Part shown: positions 4,537 to 5,053 of the stretch, in pieces
How the letters are laid out: every line of letters starts with the position of its first letter
How positions within the stretch are numbered: the first letter of the stretch is position 1
NCBI GenBank assembly: GCA_021816645.1
Contig: JAKAXF010000051.1
Span: forward strand, 1 to 5,053
From: Microcaldota archaeon
GTDB lineage: Archaea > Micrarchaeota > Micrarchaeia > Micrarchaeales > Micrarchaeaceae
Length of the DNA stretch: 5,053 nucleotides
Direction of reading: 5' to 3'
Notes under the pieces: model-generated
Database searches by the model: none
What the model saw: only the letters and a program-made list of their open reading frames with translations
What the model was told of the DNA's origin: nothing
Made by a program: the position numbers and the translations under genes

Positions 4537-5053
4537 TCACATATCGGCATATGGTGTCTTTATGGGCTCGGTATTCATTCCTATCTTCGATTTTATGCTG
4601 CTAATATTTTCTTCGAAGTCTGACGAAGATTGGAGCCTCAATTCCATGAACTCGCCCAGATGTCTCTCCTTACCGCCTTCTATCTTGCTGACGTTATCTA
4701 TCGAAAAAATCGTTCCGTCAAAAGAATACAGCTCCCTAAATTTCTTTATGCGCATTGTCTCGTAGTATATTTCGCTTACGCGCTCTGCTGTTTCTTTATC
4801 TACCAATATATCAAACTTGTACCTGACTCTTGCGCTCTGGTTTTCCAGTATCGGCCCCTTATAGGTGAATATTATTTTATCATTATCATATCTCACCCTT
4901 ACAAGCTCGTCCTCCCTTATTGCTCCGCCGTATTTTGGCCTATAGTAAAAATCTGTCTGCACCACGCCGGAGGAGAGCATTTCGGCTCTTCTTATAATCC
5001 TGTTCTTGTCTGCTGCGTCCAACCTAAATTTTACTTGCACCTCTTTCTTATTC
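4537..5053 (-). CDS. CYTH-domain protein (CyaB/thiamine triphosphatase-like), 5' end outside window
   Basis: This family forms an eight-stranded tunnel that binds triphosphate substrates with divalent metal; members are class IV adenylate cyclases or triphosphatases. The sequence opens NKKEVQVKFRL, the local version of the ExExK signature (Glu, Gln, Lys). It continues with DFYYRP (30-35, numbered from the GTG at 5040), ELVRVRYDNDKIIFTYKGP (45-63), the strand around ARVRYKFDI (70-78), FSIDNVSKI (111-119) and LGEFMELRL (127-135). The frame stays open to the window edge and the signature glutamate lies upstream of the in-frame GTG at 5040, so the true start is probably beyond 5053. The usual RxExE is here RxKxD, and the second acid of ExExK is Gln, so catalysis may differ. 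The gene is richer in AT-ending codons than its neighbours. Substrate cannot be inferred. Confidence 0.8.
   Translation of the reverse strand, partial: NKKEVQVKFRLDAADKNRIIRRAEMLSSGVVQTDFYYRPKYGGAIREDELVRVRYDNDKIIFTYKGPILENQSARVRYKFDILVDKETAERVSEIYYETMRIKKFRELYSFDGTIFSIDNVSKIEGGKERHLGEFMELRLQSSSDFEENISSIKSKIGMNTEPIKTPYADM

Noticed and set aside
5038..5040. GTG at 5040 as the CYTH gene start
   Set aside because: The frame is open upstream and the glutamate of the CYTH signature is encoded at 5041-5043, before this GTG, so the real start is probably outside the window.
1..5053. CRISPR array, insertion sequence or prophage
   Set aside because: No regularly spaced direct repeats, terminal inverted repeats with a transposase, integrase or phage structural genes are visible.

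Overview
The window looks archaeal, and most like a DPANN genome of the Micrarchaeota/ARMAN type. This placement is an inference. The archaeal evidence is a Dph6-type diphthamide synthetase, an archaeal/eukaryotic-type TyrRS, a tRNA whose short intron fits a bulge-helix-bulge (BHB) motif and that encodes no CCA, TATA boxes about 25-28 nt before starts, and heavy AGG (Arg) and ATA (Ile) codon use. The non-canonical 29/30 intron position is what suggests ARMAN-like lineages, although such introns are also common in some Crenarchaeota.

Left part (1-999): the last 26 codons of a gene that begins upstream run to 83. They face a predicted 20-residue glycine-rich microprotein on the minus strand (102-164). 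A divergent regulatory region with nested two-fold symmetry (210-292) separates that small ORF from dph6 (316-999, GTG start), whose product would amidate diphthine on elongation factor 2.

Middle part (1040-3815), all on the plus strand: a class I PLP-dependent aminotransferase of the alanine aminotransferase kind, a tRNA-Val(UAC) with a 15-nt intron in the anticodon stem, tyrS starting 11 nt after the tRNA, and a minimal O6-alkylguanine-DNA alkyltransferase whose start overlaps the tyrS stop as ATGA. The tRNA, tyrS and ogt probably share one transcript, so translation factors and a DNA repair enzyme would be co-expressed.

Right part (3846-5053): a winged-helix DNA-binding protein (minus strand, GTG start) and a CYTH-domain protein (minus strand, 5' end outside the window) flank a 286-nt AT-rich gap with no convincing protein gene. 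The gap holds the TATA box of the winged-helix gene, an operator-like inverted repeat upstream of it, a perfect palindrome placed directly against a strong plus-strand TATA box, and a stem followed by a T-run. The last three elements together predict a regulated small RNA of about 75 nt. No insertion sequence, CRISPR array or phage gene is visible.
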